59,896 bases of DNA from Alcanivorax sp. S71-1-4. Lineage in GTDB: Bacteria > Pseudomonadota > Gammaproteobacteria > Pseudomonadales > Alcanivoracaceae. The notes below the pieces were generated by a model. The model was not told where the DNA came from. It worked only from the letters and a program-made list of their open reading frames with translations, and made no database searches. The stretch spans positions 1 through 59,896 of the forward strand of contig NZ_AQOR01000026.1 in the NCBI RefSeq assembly GCF_009846755.1, read 5' to 3'. This document shows positions 24,680-32,922 of this stretch, piece by piece (position 1 is the stretch's first letter; every line of letters starts with the position of its first letter). The position numbers and the translations under genes are program-made.

Positions 24680-25609
24680 ATGCACCCGAAAATGAGCGAC
24701 TTCATCCTCGCCATTCACGATGCCAGCATGCATCTTTCACCGGCTGAATTTCATCACTGGACGTTAAAGGAAATACGCCAGTACATTGATTTCGATTTTG
24801 CCATCTGGGGCGCGGGCAACGGTCAAAGCCGCGAGCTGCACATGGCCACCATCCTGGACCAGACCGACACCCTCTTCGACACCTGGGAGACCGTGAAGCA
24901 CGAGGACCCGTACGCCAACCTGGTCATCGGCAACACCGGTAAAACCTGGTCCATCGAGCAACTGAGCGGCTTCCGGCAAAGCCGTGCCTACCATGAGCAC
25001 TGGGGCCTCTATCACGCCCGTCAGATGATCTCGACCATGGAACTGGATGCCCGGACCGGGCTTCATATCTTTGTCACCCTGGCACGAGAGAGCCAGAGGC
25101 TGATGTTCAGCGGTCAGGACACGCAAACGAAGCACCTGATCACCCAGCACCTGTTTCTTGCCGCACGTCACAACGACATGCACAACCTGCGCACCCATCA
25201 GGCGCCGGCCGCCTTTGTTGACCGTCGGGGGTTGTTGCATGCATCACTGCCGGAATTCACCGCACTGCTGACCAGCGAATGGGGCAGGCAGGCCGGCCAG
25301 TTTCTCCCGGCCCACGTCACCCGCGCATTGTGGCAGCAGGGGCACTACCACAATCACCGCATCTCATTGAACGCGGAACGCTTCCATAATCGGTTGCTGG
25401 TCCGGGCGGGCATCGTGCCTCGCATCAATCTCAGCGCGCGTGAAAAGGAGATCGCCTGGGCCTACGCCGGTGGCAACAGCCACAAGGAAGTGGCGAAAAT
25501 GCTGGGCATATCACCCACCACCGTGCGAACCCACCTGGCAAGGATTTACCAGAAACTGTCCCTTTCCGACAAAGGCGCCCTGGCGATCTGGCTCAAGGAA
25601 AATAGTTGA
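24680..25609 (+). CDS. LuxR-type transcriptional regulator
   Basis: A 309-residue protein with a C-terminal LuxR helix-turn-helix at about residues 245-305: LSAREKEIAWAYAGGNSHKEVAKMLGISPTTVRTHLARIYQKLSLSDKGAL. The N-terminal 200 residues are a PAS/GAF-like sensory region (WTLKEIRQYIDFDFAIWGAGN). They lack the recognisable W-Y-D pattern of acyl-homoserine-lactone binding domains, and no LuxI-type gene is nearby, so this is a LuxR solo with an unknown signal. AAGGA seven bases upstream supports the start at 24680. Confidence 0.8.
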   Translation: MHPKMSDFILAIHDASMHLSPAEFHHWTLKEIRQYIDFDFAIWGAGNGQSRELHMATILDQTDTLFDTWETVKHEDPYANLVIGNTGKTWSIEQLSGFRQSRAYHEHWGLYHARQMISTMELDARTGLHIFVTLARESQRLMFSGQDTQTKHLITQHLFLAARHNDMHNLRTHQAPAAFVDRRGLLHASLPEFTALLTSEWGRQAGQFLPAHVTRALWQQGHYHNHRISLNAERFHNRLLVRAGIVPRINLSAREKEIAWAYAGGNSHKEVAKMLGISPTTVRTHLARIYQKLSLSDKGALAIWLKENS

Positions 25610-25670
25610 TTGGCCTGGCTCCACGGTGAACGCCGAACCGGCAGCGGGCTTTGTCAGGCATGAAGGTCTC

Positions 25671-25698
25671 AAAAAAAACCCCGGTGGGTAGGCCGGGG
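25671..25698 (-). terminator. Rho-independent terminator for the 25755-26228 gene
   Basis: Read on the minus strand, CCCCGG (complement of 25693-25698) pairs with CCGGGG (complement of 25679-25684) around an 8-base loop, followed by eight T. It lies 57 bases after the stop of the small secreted protein gene. Confidence 0.75.
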
Positions 25699-25754
25699 GC
25701 GTATCTAAACTGCTCTCAGGCAGAAACAGAACAAAAGAGTGACACGCGCCAGCC

Positions 25755-26228
25755 TCAGCGGTGGGGCAGCAGCGCGCTGAGTGCCAGATTCGGATTGAAT
25801 TCCGCGTCGCGGAAATCACGCAGGTAGTCGCGGGCAAACCGTTGCACGGCGGGTTCCCCGGCCGCCACACTGCGTTGCAGGAACTGTTGCAGGGTCAGCC
25901 GTTCGCCCGCCAACTCCAGCAAGCGGGCATCCGGGTCGAGCCCCAGATCAATCACCACATATTCGAGATTCTCCGCACGCAGGCCACTGACAAGGGTCTG
26001 CATCAGAGTACGGCCGGCCTCGCAGGGCAGGTTCAGCACCTGCGGCACATCGTCGTAATCCAGCACGCCACGATCCAGCAATACCTCGACCTGCGGGCCC
26101 AGCGCGCTGTCCTGCGCGGCGGCCAGACACAGCGCCCGCCCCAGCACCGGATGCACGTCAGCGTGTGCACCCGTCACCGCAACGGCACATAACAGCGTGG
26201 TCAGGGCGAAGCGCGGAAATCGGTTCAT
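25755..26228 (-). CDS. Small secreted protein, function unknown
   Basis: A 157-residue protein with a signal peptide and a likely AHA cleavage site around residue 23. The mature part is helical with two Cys (CLAAAQ and LPCEAGRTLMQ) that could form a disulphide. It includes LDRGVLDYDDVPQVLNLPCEAG and YVVIDLGLDPDARLLELAGERLTLQQFL. The ATG at 26228 has GGAAGAG upstream. I recognise no family. An intrinsic terminator follows. Confidence 0.7.
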   Translation of the reverse strand: MNRFPRFALTTLLCAVAVTGAHADVHPVLGRALCLAAAQDSALGPQVEVLLDRGVLDYDDVPQVLNLPCEAGRTLMQTLVSGLRAENLEYVVIDLGLDPDARLLELAGERLTLQQFLQRSVAAGEPAVQRFARDYLRDFRDAEFNPNLALSALLPHR

Positions 26229-26451
26229 GCTCTTCCAGCTAAATGATTGGCCAGCGAAAATAATCAGCATTGAAGCGGCGGGAATTATACGAATAAAGAA
26301 CCAATCCCGATAACAAATCGGGCGCAGGCGTAAGTAAATCAGACGAATGGCAGGTCAGTGAACAGCATTACACCGAGGACCTGTCCGACGCATGACACCC
26401 GTCACATCCGGGCCTGCATGACTGCCATCAAAACGCCGTCAGACTTCGCGC

Positions 26452-28665
26452 TTAACGGAACAATTGTCCAAGAAACAGGTTCACCGCGTAATCACCGCCC
26501 TGCGCCACACCGACCGCGAGATACGCCGGCCCCACCGGCGTGTCCGCACCGAAGAACACGCTGCCGGCGGAGATGGCGTTGCCGGCCCCCATGTCATCGC
26601 GCGTTTCCCAGACATTGCCCCGTTCCAGTGAAGCGCCGACAAACAACGGCACCGGTGCCGGCAACGGCGTATCCGGTCCCAGCGGGGTCAGGGCCACCAG
26701 CCGCGTCAGCGCGCGGTGCTGCCCCCAGCGGCTGCGCGGCCCGAGCCCGGAGAGTTCAAGAAAGCCACCGACCGGGATCAGGTTGGCAATATCCACCTGG
26801 TCGGAATCGCTGACACTGAGGTCGCCTTCCAGCAAAAAGGTATAGCGCCGCCAGGTCATGGCGAAAGTCGCCTCGCCGACAAAACGCCGAAATGTGTTGT
26901 CGGCCCCCAGCGACGGCTCATGCCATTGCCATTCCGCCGCCCAGCGCGTGCCACGGGTAGGAAACGCCAGGTCATCCAACGTGTCCCAGCCTACCCGCGC
27001 AAGGCTGTAGGCATCGTCATAATCGCCTTCACCGAGCGACAGGCCGCCGCGAAAATCCAGATCCCCCCACTTGCGTACCAGGCCAGCACGTACCTCGCCA
27101 CGCTGGCGGAACAACTGGCGGCCGATGGCCAGCCCCGCCTGCCGCTCGCGGCGCTGGTAACTGGCCAGCGCTTCGTCCTGCACGGTCTCATCGAACAGGT
27201 CGACGCGATCCGCCTGATACAGCAGTTGCGGTTCTATGAAGTAACGCATGTGAAAATCCAGCGGCTGCACGAAGCGCGCTTCCAGCCGTGGTGTGGTGCC
27301 GATGTCCGCACGCATGAACGCGGTGCCGCCCAGGCGGTTCAACCCCGCCAGGCGCAGGCTGGCACCGAGACCAAAATCGGAGTTGCCGCGAAAATCATCA
27401 CTGACCCGCAACCCGACACGCAGAAAATTGCTGCCCTCGTGCCGCACCCGGCAGACCAGCCGCAGGCCGGTCTGCCCGTCACGCTCGATGACCCGGTAAC
27501 GGATGTCGCGGAAATAATCCAGGCCGTAGATGGCGGAAATATCTTCCTGCAGACGCCCCGTATCCAGCGGCTGGCCGGCTTTCTGACGCAACAGGTTGCG
27601 GATCACCCGGTCGTGCACCGGCCCGTCGTTTTCCACCTCGATAAAATCGATCACCGGGGTGCGCGCGGTTTCCCCTTCCCGGGCAGGCGCTGTCACCGGC
27701 ACCGTGGCGCCGAGCAGATCGTTCGCCGCCAGCGTCTGGATAGCGGCGGCATAACCGGCCGTCATGGCTTCATCCACGGCACCGAAACTGGAATTGGTCA
27801 CGCCGACAAGCTGCGGCCGGATGAGGATATCCCGCTCGGTCAGCGTTTTCGCCTGTGCCTGGCTGTTGCCACGCACCAGCAGGCCGGTCAGTTGATCGAC
27901 CACGTCCACCACCGACAGGATTTCATCGGCGGTGCGGGCCGGCGTCCCCACGTCGACCACAATCAACCGGTCCACCCCCATCGCCCGGGCCACATCCACC
28001 GGCAGATTATTGGCAATGCCCCCGTCCACCAGCAGTTTGCCGTCCCACTCCACCGGCTCCAGCAAACCGGGAATCGACATGCTGGCGCGCACCGCCGTGC
28101 TCAGCCGTCCACGCGACATCACCACCTGCTCCCCGGTCACCAGGTCTGCGGCCACCGCACGAAACGGAATCGCCAGCCGGTCAAACGAGGTGACACGGTC
28201 AATGTCGGCAAACAACTGGTCCAGAATCTGCGTCAGGTGCTGGCCCTGGATCACGCCACGCGGCAGCACGATGGCCCCGTCACGGATGTTGAGCCGGTAA
28301 TCGGCCGCCAGCCCGGCATCGAGCTGGCGAAAAATGTAAGGCTGGTCACGGCGGGGGGAGCGGTCAGTGAAGGCATAGGCCCAGTCGGTGGTGCGCGCCA
28401 CCTGCTCCACCTCGGCGGCATTCTTGCCCGAGGCATACAGCCCGCCAACGATGGCCCCCATGCTGGTGCCGGCAATCGCATGCACGGCGATATTGTTTTC
28501 TTCCAGTGCCTGCAACACACCGATATGGGCAAACCCCCGGGCACCGCCGCCGGACAGCACCAGCCCGACACGCTCGTCGGCGGCCACCGCCGGTGCCGCA
28601 TGCGCCGGAGACAGAAGGAAAAGAAGGGAAACCTGACAGATCAGAAGGATCCGCGTCCGTGCCAT
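26452..28665 (-). CDS. Patatin-like phospholipase, type Vd (PlpD-like) autotransporter
   Basis: A 737-residue protein. The order of domains is signal peptide (cleaved after SPAHA, about residue 23), patatin phospholipase (about 30-230), POTRA-like domain (about 335-405) and an outer-membrane beta-barrel to the end. The patatin signatures are complete: oxyanion loop SGGGARGFAH, nucleophile GTSMG and the catalytic Asp in LLVDGGIANNLP. The barrel half shows alternating strands such as GGTAFMRADIG and LEARFVQPLDF. This architecture is that of Pseudomonas PlpD, a self-secreting lipase. The start at 28665 gives the cleanest signal peptide. Confidence 0.88.
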   Translation of the reverse strand: MARTRILLICQVSLLFLLSPAHAAPAVAADERVGLVLSGGGARGFAHIGVLQALEENNIAVHAIAGTSMGAIVGGLYASGKNAAEVEQVARTTDWAYAFTDRSPRRDQPYIFRQLDAGLAADYRLNIRDGAIVLPRGVIQGQHLTQILDQLFADIDRVTSFDRLAIPFRAVAADLVTGEQVVMSRGRLSTAVRASMSIPGLLEPVEWDGKLLVDGGIANNLPVDVARAMGVDRLIVVDVGTPARTADEILSVVDVVDQLTGLLVRGNSQAQAKTLTERDILIRPQLVGVTNSSFGAVDEAMTAGYAAAIQTLAANDLLGATVPVTAPAREGETARTPVIDFIEVENDGPVHDRVIRNLLRQKAGQPLDTGRLQEDISAIYGLDYFRDIRYRVIERDGQTGLRLVCRVRHEGSNFLRVGLRVSDDFRGNSDFGLGASLRLAGLNRLGGTAFMRADIGTTPRLEARFVQPLDFHMRYFIEPQLLYQADRVDLFDETVQDEALASYQRRERQAGLAIGRQLFRQRGEVRAGLVRKWGDLDFRGGLSLGEGDYDDAYSLARVGWDTLDDLAFPTRGTRWAAEWQWHEPSLGADNTFRRFVGEATFAMTWRRYTFLLEGDLSVSDSDQVDIANLIPVGGFLELSGLGPRSRWGQHRALTRLVALTPLGPDTPLPAPVPLFVGASLERGNVWETRDDMGAGNAISAGSVFFGADTPVGPAYLAVGVAQGGDYAVNLFLGQLFR

Positions 28666-28706
28666 ACACCGCCGCTCCACAGCCCGTCACAGAGGGCCGG
28701 CGACAA

Positions 28707-29501
28707 TCAGTCTTTCATCACCCGCCCGGCCAGTCGGGTCAACCAGCGTTCGGGCAGCAAACGCGCGCCACCGACCGAGCTCTTGTACAACATGCCCGGC
28801 ACGACCACAACCCGACCACGTGCCAGCCCGTGCAGACCATCGCGCGCCACCCGCTCCGCGCTCATCAATGCGGCTTTCTTGTAGCCTTCGATACGCTGGC
28901 CGGCGACTTCGGCGAATTCCGTCTCGGTGCCGCCCGGCGCCAGTGTGCTGACAACAACACCCTGCGGCCGCAACTCCTCCGCCAACGCACGCCCCAGACT
29001 CACCACATAGGCCTTGGTGGCCGCATAGGTGGCCATGCCGGGGATCGGCAGATACCCTGCCACCGAGCCGACTTGCAGAATCCAGCCCTGGCCACGCGCC
29101 ACCATGTCGGCGGCAAACAGATGCGTGAGCGCCGTCAGCGTGCGTACGTTCAGGTCGATCATGCGCAGGTGATCATTCAGCGGCAACGCCAGCAACGGCT
29201 GCTGGAAGCCAAAACCGGCATTGTTGATCAGGATGTCCACCGGCAGGTCCAATTCGCGCAATTGCCGGTGCAAGGTATGGGGCGCGTCATGCGCCAACAG
29301 GTCCATGGCAATCACTTCGCATTCGATACGGTGCGCGGCACCCGCCTCACTGCAACGTACAGCCATGTCATGCAGCCGGTCGGAGCGCCGCGCCACCAGC
29401 ACCAGATCACACCCTGCCGCCGCCAGTTGCAGCGCCATGGCCGCGCCAATGCCACTGGACGCGCCAGTGACCAGTGCCCGCTTGCCCTTGAATACATCCA
29501 T
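28707..29501 (-). CDS. Short-chain dehydrogenase/reductase (DltE-like)
   Basis: A 264-residue classical SDR. The cofactor motif TGASSGIG is at residues 12-19, with NNAG around 92-95 and the active-site set Ser (VGSVAGY), Tyr and Lys (YAATK) around 143-161. The motif composition suggests NADP(H) preference (ARRSDRL after strand 2). The tail (SAERVARDGLHGLARGRVVVVPG) is typical of the YqjQ/DltE-like SDR group, whose substrates are unclear. It lies between the old-yellow-enzyme homologue (30 bases upstream) and the patatin gene (41 bases downstream), a likely operon. Confidence 0.85.
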   Translation of the reverse strand: MDVFKGKRALVTGASSGIGAAMALQLAAAGCDLVLVARRSDRLHDMAVRCSEAGAAHRIECEVIAMDLLAHDAPHTLHRQLRELDLPVDILINNAGFGFQQPLLALPLNDHLRMIDLNVRTLTALTHLFAADMVARGQGWILQVGSVAGYLPIPGMATYAATKAYVVSLGRALAEELRPQGVVVSTLAPGGTETEFAEVAGQRIEGYKKAALMSAERVARDGLHGLARGRVVVVPGMLYKSSVGGARLLPERWLTRLAGRVMKD

Positions 29502-29531
29502 GTGTCGCTCCCTGCCCTGCCGCCGTTCTGA

Positions 29532-30776
29532 TCAGGCGCGCATGCGCCCCATGCGCAGTCGTCGCCAGCCCACCACACCCAGTACCTTGAGCAGCGACCC
29601 CAGCCCGGAGGCGTCCGCCTGCGGCGCCTTGCCACGGCTGATACGGTCAAGTTGCAGCGTGTACCAGGACACTTCCATCATCGCCATGTCGTCCACCGCC
29701 TTCAGGCCGGTACGAATCGGCTTCACCTCACTGGTCACCGCGCGCCCGGAGAGCACATCGTGCGACAGCGCGGGCGCCAGCACCAGCGGCCGCGCCAGGC
29801 CAACCATATCGGTGGCGCCACTCTGCAGCGCGGCGACCATGCCTTCGGTGGTGCGGAAACCGCCGGTCACCATCAGCGGCGTGTTCACGCGCGCGCGGAC
29901 CTGTTCCGCGTAGTCGAGAAAATACGCCTCGCGCTGACGGGTACTCTGCTTTGCACCCTGGCCGGCCATGCTCGGCTTTTCGTAGGTGCCACCGGAAATC
30001 TCGATCAGGTCCATGCCCAGGCCACCGAGCGTTTCGACCACCTGCATGGATTCCGCTTCGGTAAAACCACCGCGCTGGAAATCGGCCGAGTTGAGTTTGA
30101 TCGAGACCGGGAAATCATTGCCCACGCTGGCACGGATGGCCCGGTACACCTCACACACGAAACGCATGCGGTTTTCCAGGCTGCCGCCCCATTCATCGGT
30201 ACGCTGGTTATGCAACGGCGACAGGAACTGGCTGACCAGGTAACCGTGCGCGCCATGAATCTGCACGCCGGTAAAACCGGCCTCACGGGCCAGGGCAGCG
30301 CTGCGGGCAAAACGCTGTATCAGGTCCTGAATGTCAGCGCCGGTCAACGCGCGCGGCGTGGCAAAGAACCGCTTCAGTGCCGGGTTGCTGAAACCGATTG
30401 CCGACGGCGCCACCGGTTGCCGTGACAACAGCACCGGGCTCTGTTTGCCGGGATGGTTGAGCTGCATCCAGAGATGCGTGCCGTCGCGCGTGCCGGCACG
30501 CGCCCAGTCCCGCAGCGCCGCCATATCGCGGCTGTCTTCCAGCACCACATTGTGCGGTTCGCCAAGCGCGCGGCTGTCGATCATCACGTTGCCGGTCACC
30601 AGCAGCCCCGTACCGCCTTCTGCCCAGCACTGGTACAACCGCGACAGTTTTGGCGTCACGCGGTTGTCGCGCGACCCCAGTGTTTCGCTCATGGCCGACT
30701 TGCCCAGCCGGTTCTTCAACACCGCGCCGCAAGGCAGCGTCAGTGGTTGCGCGATCAACGTCACATCTTGCGCCAT
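29532..30776 (-). CDS. NADH:flavin oxidoreductase, Old Yellow Enzyme family
   Basis: A 414-residue FMN-dependent TIM-barrel enzyme. Visible landmarks are LKNRLGKSAMSE near the N-terminus, the HLWMQLNHPGKQ strand, the substrate-binding GVQIHGAHGYLVSQFLSPLHNQRTDEWGGS segment and the C-terminal phosphate-binding TGGFRTTEGMVAAL and DMVGLARPL. OYE family members reduce activated C=C bonds or, in related groups, act on enoyl-CoA substrates; no Fe-S cluster Cys motif is present. I chose the ATG at 30776 with GGGGAG seven bases upstream. It is first in a minus-strand unit with the SDR and patatin genes. Confidence 0.88.
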   Translation of the reverse strand: MAQDVTLIAQPLTLPCGAVLKNRLGKSAMSETLGSRDNRVTPKLSRLYQCWAEGGTGLLVTGNVMIDSRALGEPHNVVLEDSRDMAALRDWARAGTRDGTHLWMQLNHPGKQSPVLLSRQPVAPSAIGFSNPALKRFFATPRALTGADIQDLIQRFARSAALAREAGFTGVQIHGAHGYLVSQFLSPLHNQRTDEWGGSLENRMRFVCEVYRAIRASVGNDFPVSIKLNSADFQRGGFTEAESMQVVETLGGLGMDLIEISGGTYEKPSMAGQGAKQSTRQREAYFLDYAEQVRARVNTPLMVTGGFRTTEGMVAALQSGATDMVGLARPLVLAPALSHDVLSGRAVTSEVKPIRTGLKAVDDMAMMEVSWYTLQLDRISRGKAPQADASGLGSLLKVLGVVGWRRLRMGRMRA

Positions 30777-30912
30777 GTCATGTCTCCCCGTCCGGGTGCT
30801 GTCATGATTACGCAAACAGCGGGCGGCAGAATGCTGCGTGCGCCGTTCGCAAACTGGCCTGCATTATGCATCCCCTGCCAACAACGGAATTATCGTTTCG
30901 GGACATTACGCC

Positions 30913-31236
30913 ATGATTGGAGTGCTTTCCGCCCTGCTGCATCGTGACACCGCCGGCACTCACACGGTCTTCATGCGAGTGGTGTGGCTGAGCTGGGCCC
31001 TGACCCTGGCCGGCGCACTGCTGGCTTCACTGAGCATCAGCCTGCAACTGATCGGTATGGCACTGTTCTATGGCGCGATCGTGACCGGCTTTACCGCCGG
31101 GGCGGCAGCGCTGTACACCCACCAGCGCGGTGCCTGCACCGGGCTGGTGCTGGCGGCACTGATTCCGGGCCTGCTGTGGCTGGAGCCGTGGCTGCCCCCG
31201 GCCATGCTGGACATGCTGCACGCCCTGGCTCTCTGA
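30913..31236 (+). CDS. Small membrane protein, function unknown
   Basis: A 107-residue protein with three hydrophobic segments: VWLSWALTLAGALLASL, LIGMALFYGAIVTGFTAGAAAL and GLVLAALIPGLLWL. The chosen ATG follows a weak GGGAC ribosome site; an upstream in-frame start at 30838 would add 25 unlikely residues. I recognise no family. It is divergent from the OYE gene. Confidence 0.6.
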   Translation: MIGVLSALLHRDTAGTHTVFMRVVWLSWALTLAGALLASLSISLQLIGMALFYGAIVTGFTAGAAALYTHQRGACTGLVLAALIPGLLWLEPWLPPAMLDMLHALAL

Positions 31237-31360
31237 GCAGAGCATCCCGCCGGGCCCACTGCGCCATCCGTCGCAATTCGGCGCACGCGCCGCTGCGGTG
31301 CCGGTGGTGCGCCGCTACACTGGCGCCACTGATACGGTTGGCCAGTGGACCTTGACAGCA

Positions 31361-31999
31361 ATGGCATACTCACCGCGTTTCACACTACCTCTGTTATTCG
31401 GCGTGCTGACCCTGAGCGGTTGCCTGATGGCGCCGGACGACCCGGCCAGCGACTACCCGAGCCTGGACCAGATTCCGATGGAGATCCCGCCCGCCGAAAC
31501 GGACCTCACCGCCTGGCAGGTGCCCCCGCAACTGGGTGATTACCGCTTCCAGGGCGAAGCCACACTGGAAGGTCAGCGCACGCGCATTCTGCGCTACAGC
31601 CATGCGCAGGACGGCACCCTGATCGACCTGACGCTGTTCCCGCTGCCCGGCGGCTGGGACACCATGACCCCCACCCGCGCAGTGGCCGGCCAGTACGGCC
31701 AGCAACGCCAGCAACTGATCGAGCGCGCCCTGCGCCATGGCGCCCAGGAAGTCCAGCCGCTGGATGAAAGCCTGCTGACCGTCGATGGCATCAGCTACCC
31801 CGTGGCCCGGGGACGGCTGGCACAGCGCTACCGCAGCAGCACGCTGACCACGCTGGTGCAGCTCACCGCATTGCCGCCGGTGTTCGTGCTGGCCACGGCC
31901 AGCGTGCCCCCCGAGCAGACCGACGCCACCGAGGTGCTGCTGGGCGACGCCCTGCTGGCCCTGGCCCGGCTCAACGCCGACATCGTGAACCTGCCCTGA
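31361..31999 (+). CDS. Lipoprotein, function unknown
   Basis: A 212-residue exported protein with a lipoprotein signal peptide and lipobox LSGC (Cys about residue 21). The mature part has an acidic Pro-rich linker, then an alpha-beta region (LGDYRFQGEATLEGQRTRILRYSHAQDGTLIDLTLFPLPGGWD) and a helix rich in Gln. The pattern recalls small membrane-associated domains but I cannot name a family. Its stop codon directly abuts that of the convergent AEC transporter, forming TGATCA. Confidence 0.65.
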   Translation: MAYSPRFTLPLLFGVLTLSGCLMAPDDPASDYPSLDQIPMEIPPAETDLTAWQVPPQLGDYRFQGEATLEGQRTRILRYSHAQDGTLIDLTLFPLPGGWDTMTPTRAVAGQYGQQRQQLIERALRHGAQEVQPLDESLLTVDGISYPVARGRLAQRYRSSTLTTLVQLTALPPVFVLATASVPPEQTDATEVLLGDALLALARLNADIVNLP

Positions 32000-32878
32000 T
32001 CACCGCAGCACATACCCCAGCAGCAACGGCAACAACACAAAGGCGAGCGCGGTGGACACCACCACCATGCCCGCCACCTCCTGCGGTCCCTGTTGATAGC
32101 GTTGCGCAAACAGATAATTGAACACCGCCACCGGCATGCTCGACTGGATCAGCACCACGCCACGCAAGGCCCCCTCGACCGCAAACAGCTCACAGACCAG
32201 GAAACCGACCGCAAACCCCATCAGCAGCCGCAGCAGCGCAAACCCCGTCGCACGACCCAGGCCCGCCACCTGCAACTGCCCCAGCGAAACACCGAGCGTA
32301 ATCAGCATCATCGGGATGGTCATGCCGCCAATCAGCTCCACGGTGTTGAACAGCCACGCCGGCAGGCGCCACCCGGTGACCACCATCAACACGGCGATGG
32401 CCACCGACACCACCACCGGATTGGTCAACAGCTCGCGCAGAAAACTCTGCCCGCTGACCACCACCACACCAAGCGAAAAATGGCCAATGGAATTGAGCAT
32501 GAACCAGGCCAGCCCGAGCACCAGCCCCTGATCACCAAACGCCAGCAGACACAGCGGCAGCCCCATGTTGCCCACATTCGGAAACGTCATGGCGGTGAAA
32601 TAGACCCGCGGCGACACCCCGCTGAGGCGGATCACCGCCAACGCCGCCAGCGCGGTCAGTACCAGCACCGCACCATACAGCCCGCCCACTTCCAGCAGCG
32701 CCGTTTTCGAGAGCGCCACTTTGCTGAGAGTGGCCACGATCAGACACGGCGCGCCGATATACATCACCAGCGAGGAGACCATGCCGGTGTCGAACGGGCG
32801 GCCGCGCCGCACCCAGGCAAACCCGATCAGCACGCACACCAGGACAGGCGCAATAATGTTGAAAATCTGAGCAGCCAT
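32000..32878 (-). CDS. AEC (auxin efflux carrier) family transporter
   Basis: A 292-residue integral membrane protein with about 10 hydrophobic helices and an internal two-fold repeat, as in the bacterial AEC family. The conserved crossover segments are present: TAMTFPNVGNMGLPL in the first half and QSSMPVAVFNYLFAQRY in the second. Bacterial AEC members export or import small organic acids such as malate. The gene is divergent from mnmC with only 44 bases between the starts, so their promoters must overlap. Confidence 0.85.
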   Translation of the reverse strand: MAAQIFNIIAPVLVCVLIGFAWVRRGRPFDTGMVSSLVMYIGAPCLIVATLSKVALSKTALLEVGGLYGAVLVLTALAALAVIRLSGVSPRVYFTAMTFPNVGNMGLPLCLLAFGDQGLVLGLAWFMLNSIGHFSLGVVVVSGQSFLRELLTNPVVVSVAIAVLMVVTGWRLPAWLFNTVELIGGMTIPMMLITLGVSLGQLQVAGLGRATGFALLRLLMGFAVGFLVCELFAVEGALRGVVLIQSSMPVAVFNYLFAQRYQQGPQEVAGMVVVSTALAFVLLPLLLGYVLR

Positions 32879-32922
32879 AACATCCCACTACCGACAGCAA
32901 ACGCGTGGGGCATAATACTGCA

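Noticed and set aside
26716-28884. 722-codon plus-strand ORF opposite the patatin gene
   Set aside because: It is antisense to a gene with intact catalytic motifs and barrel. The protein is low-complexity in Gln, Arg, Pro and His and has no domain pattern.
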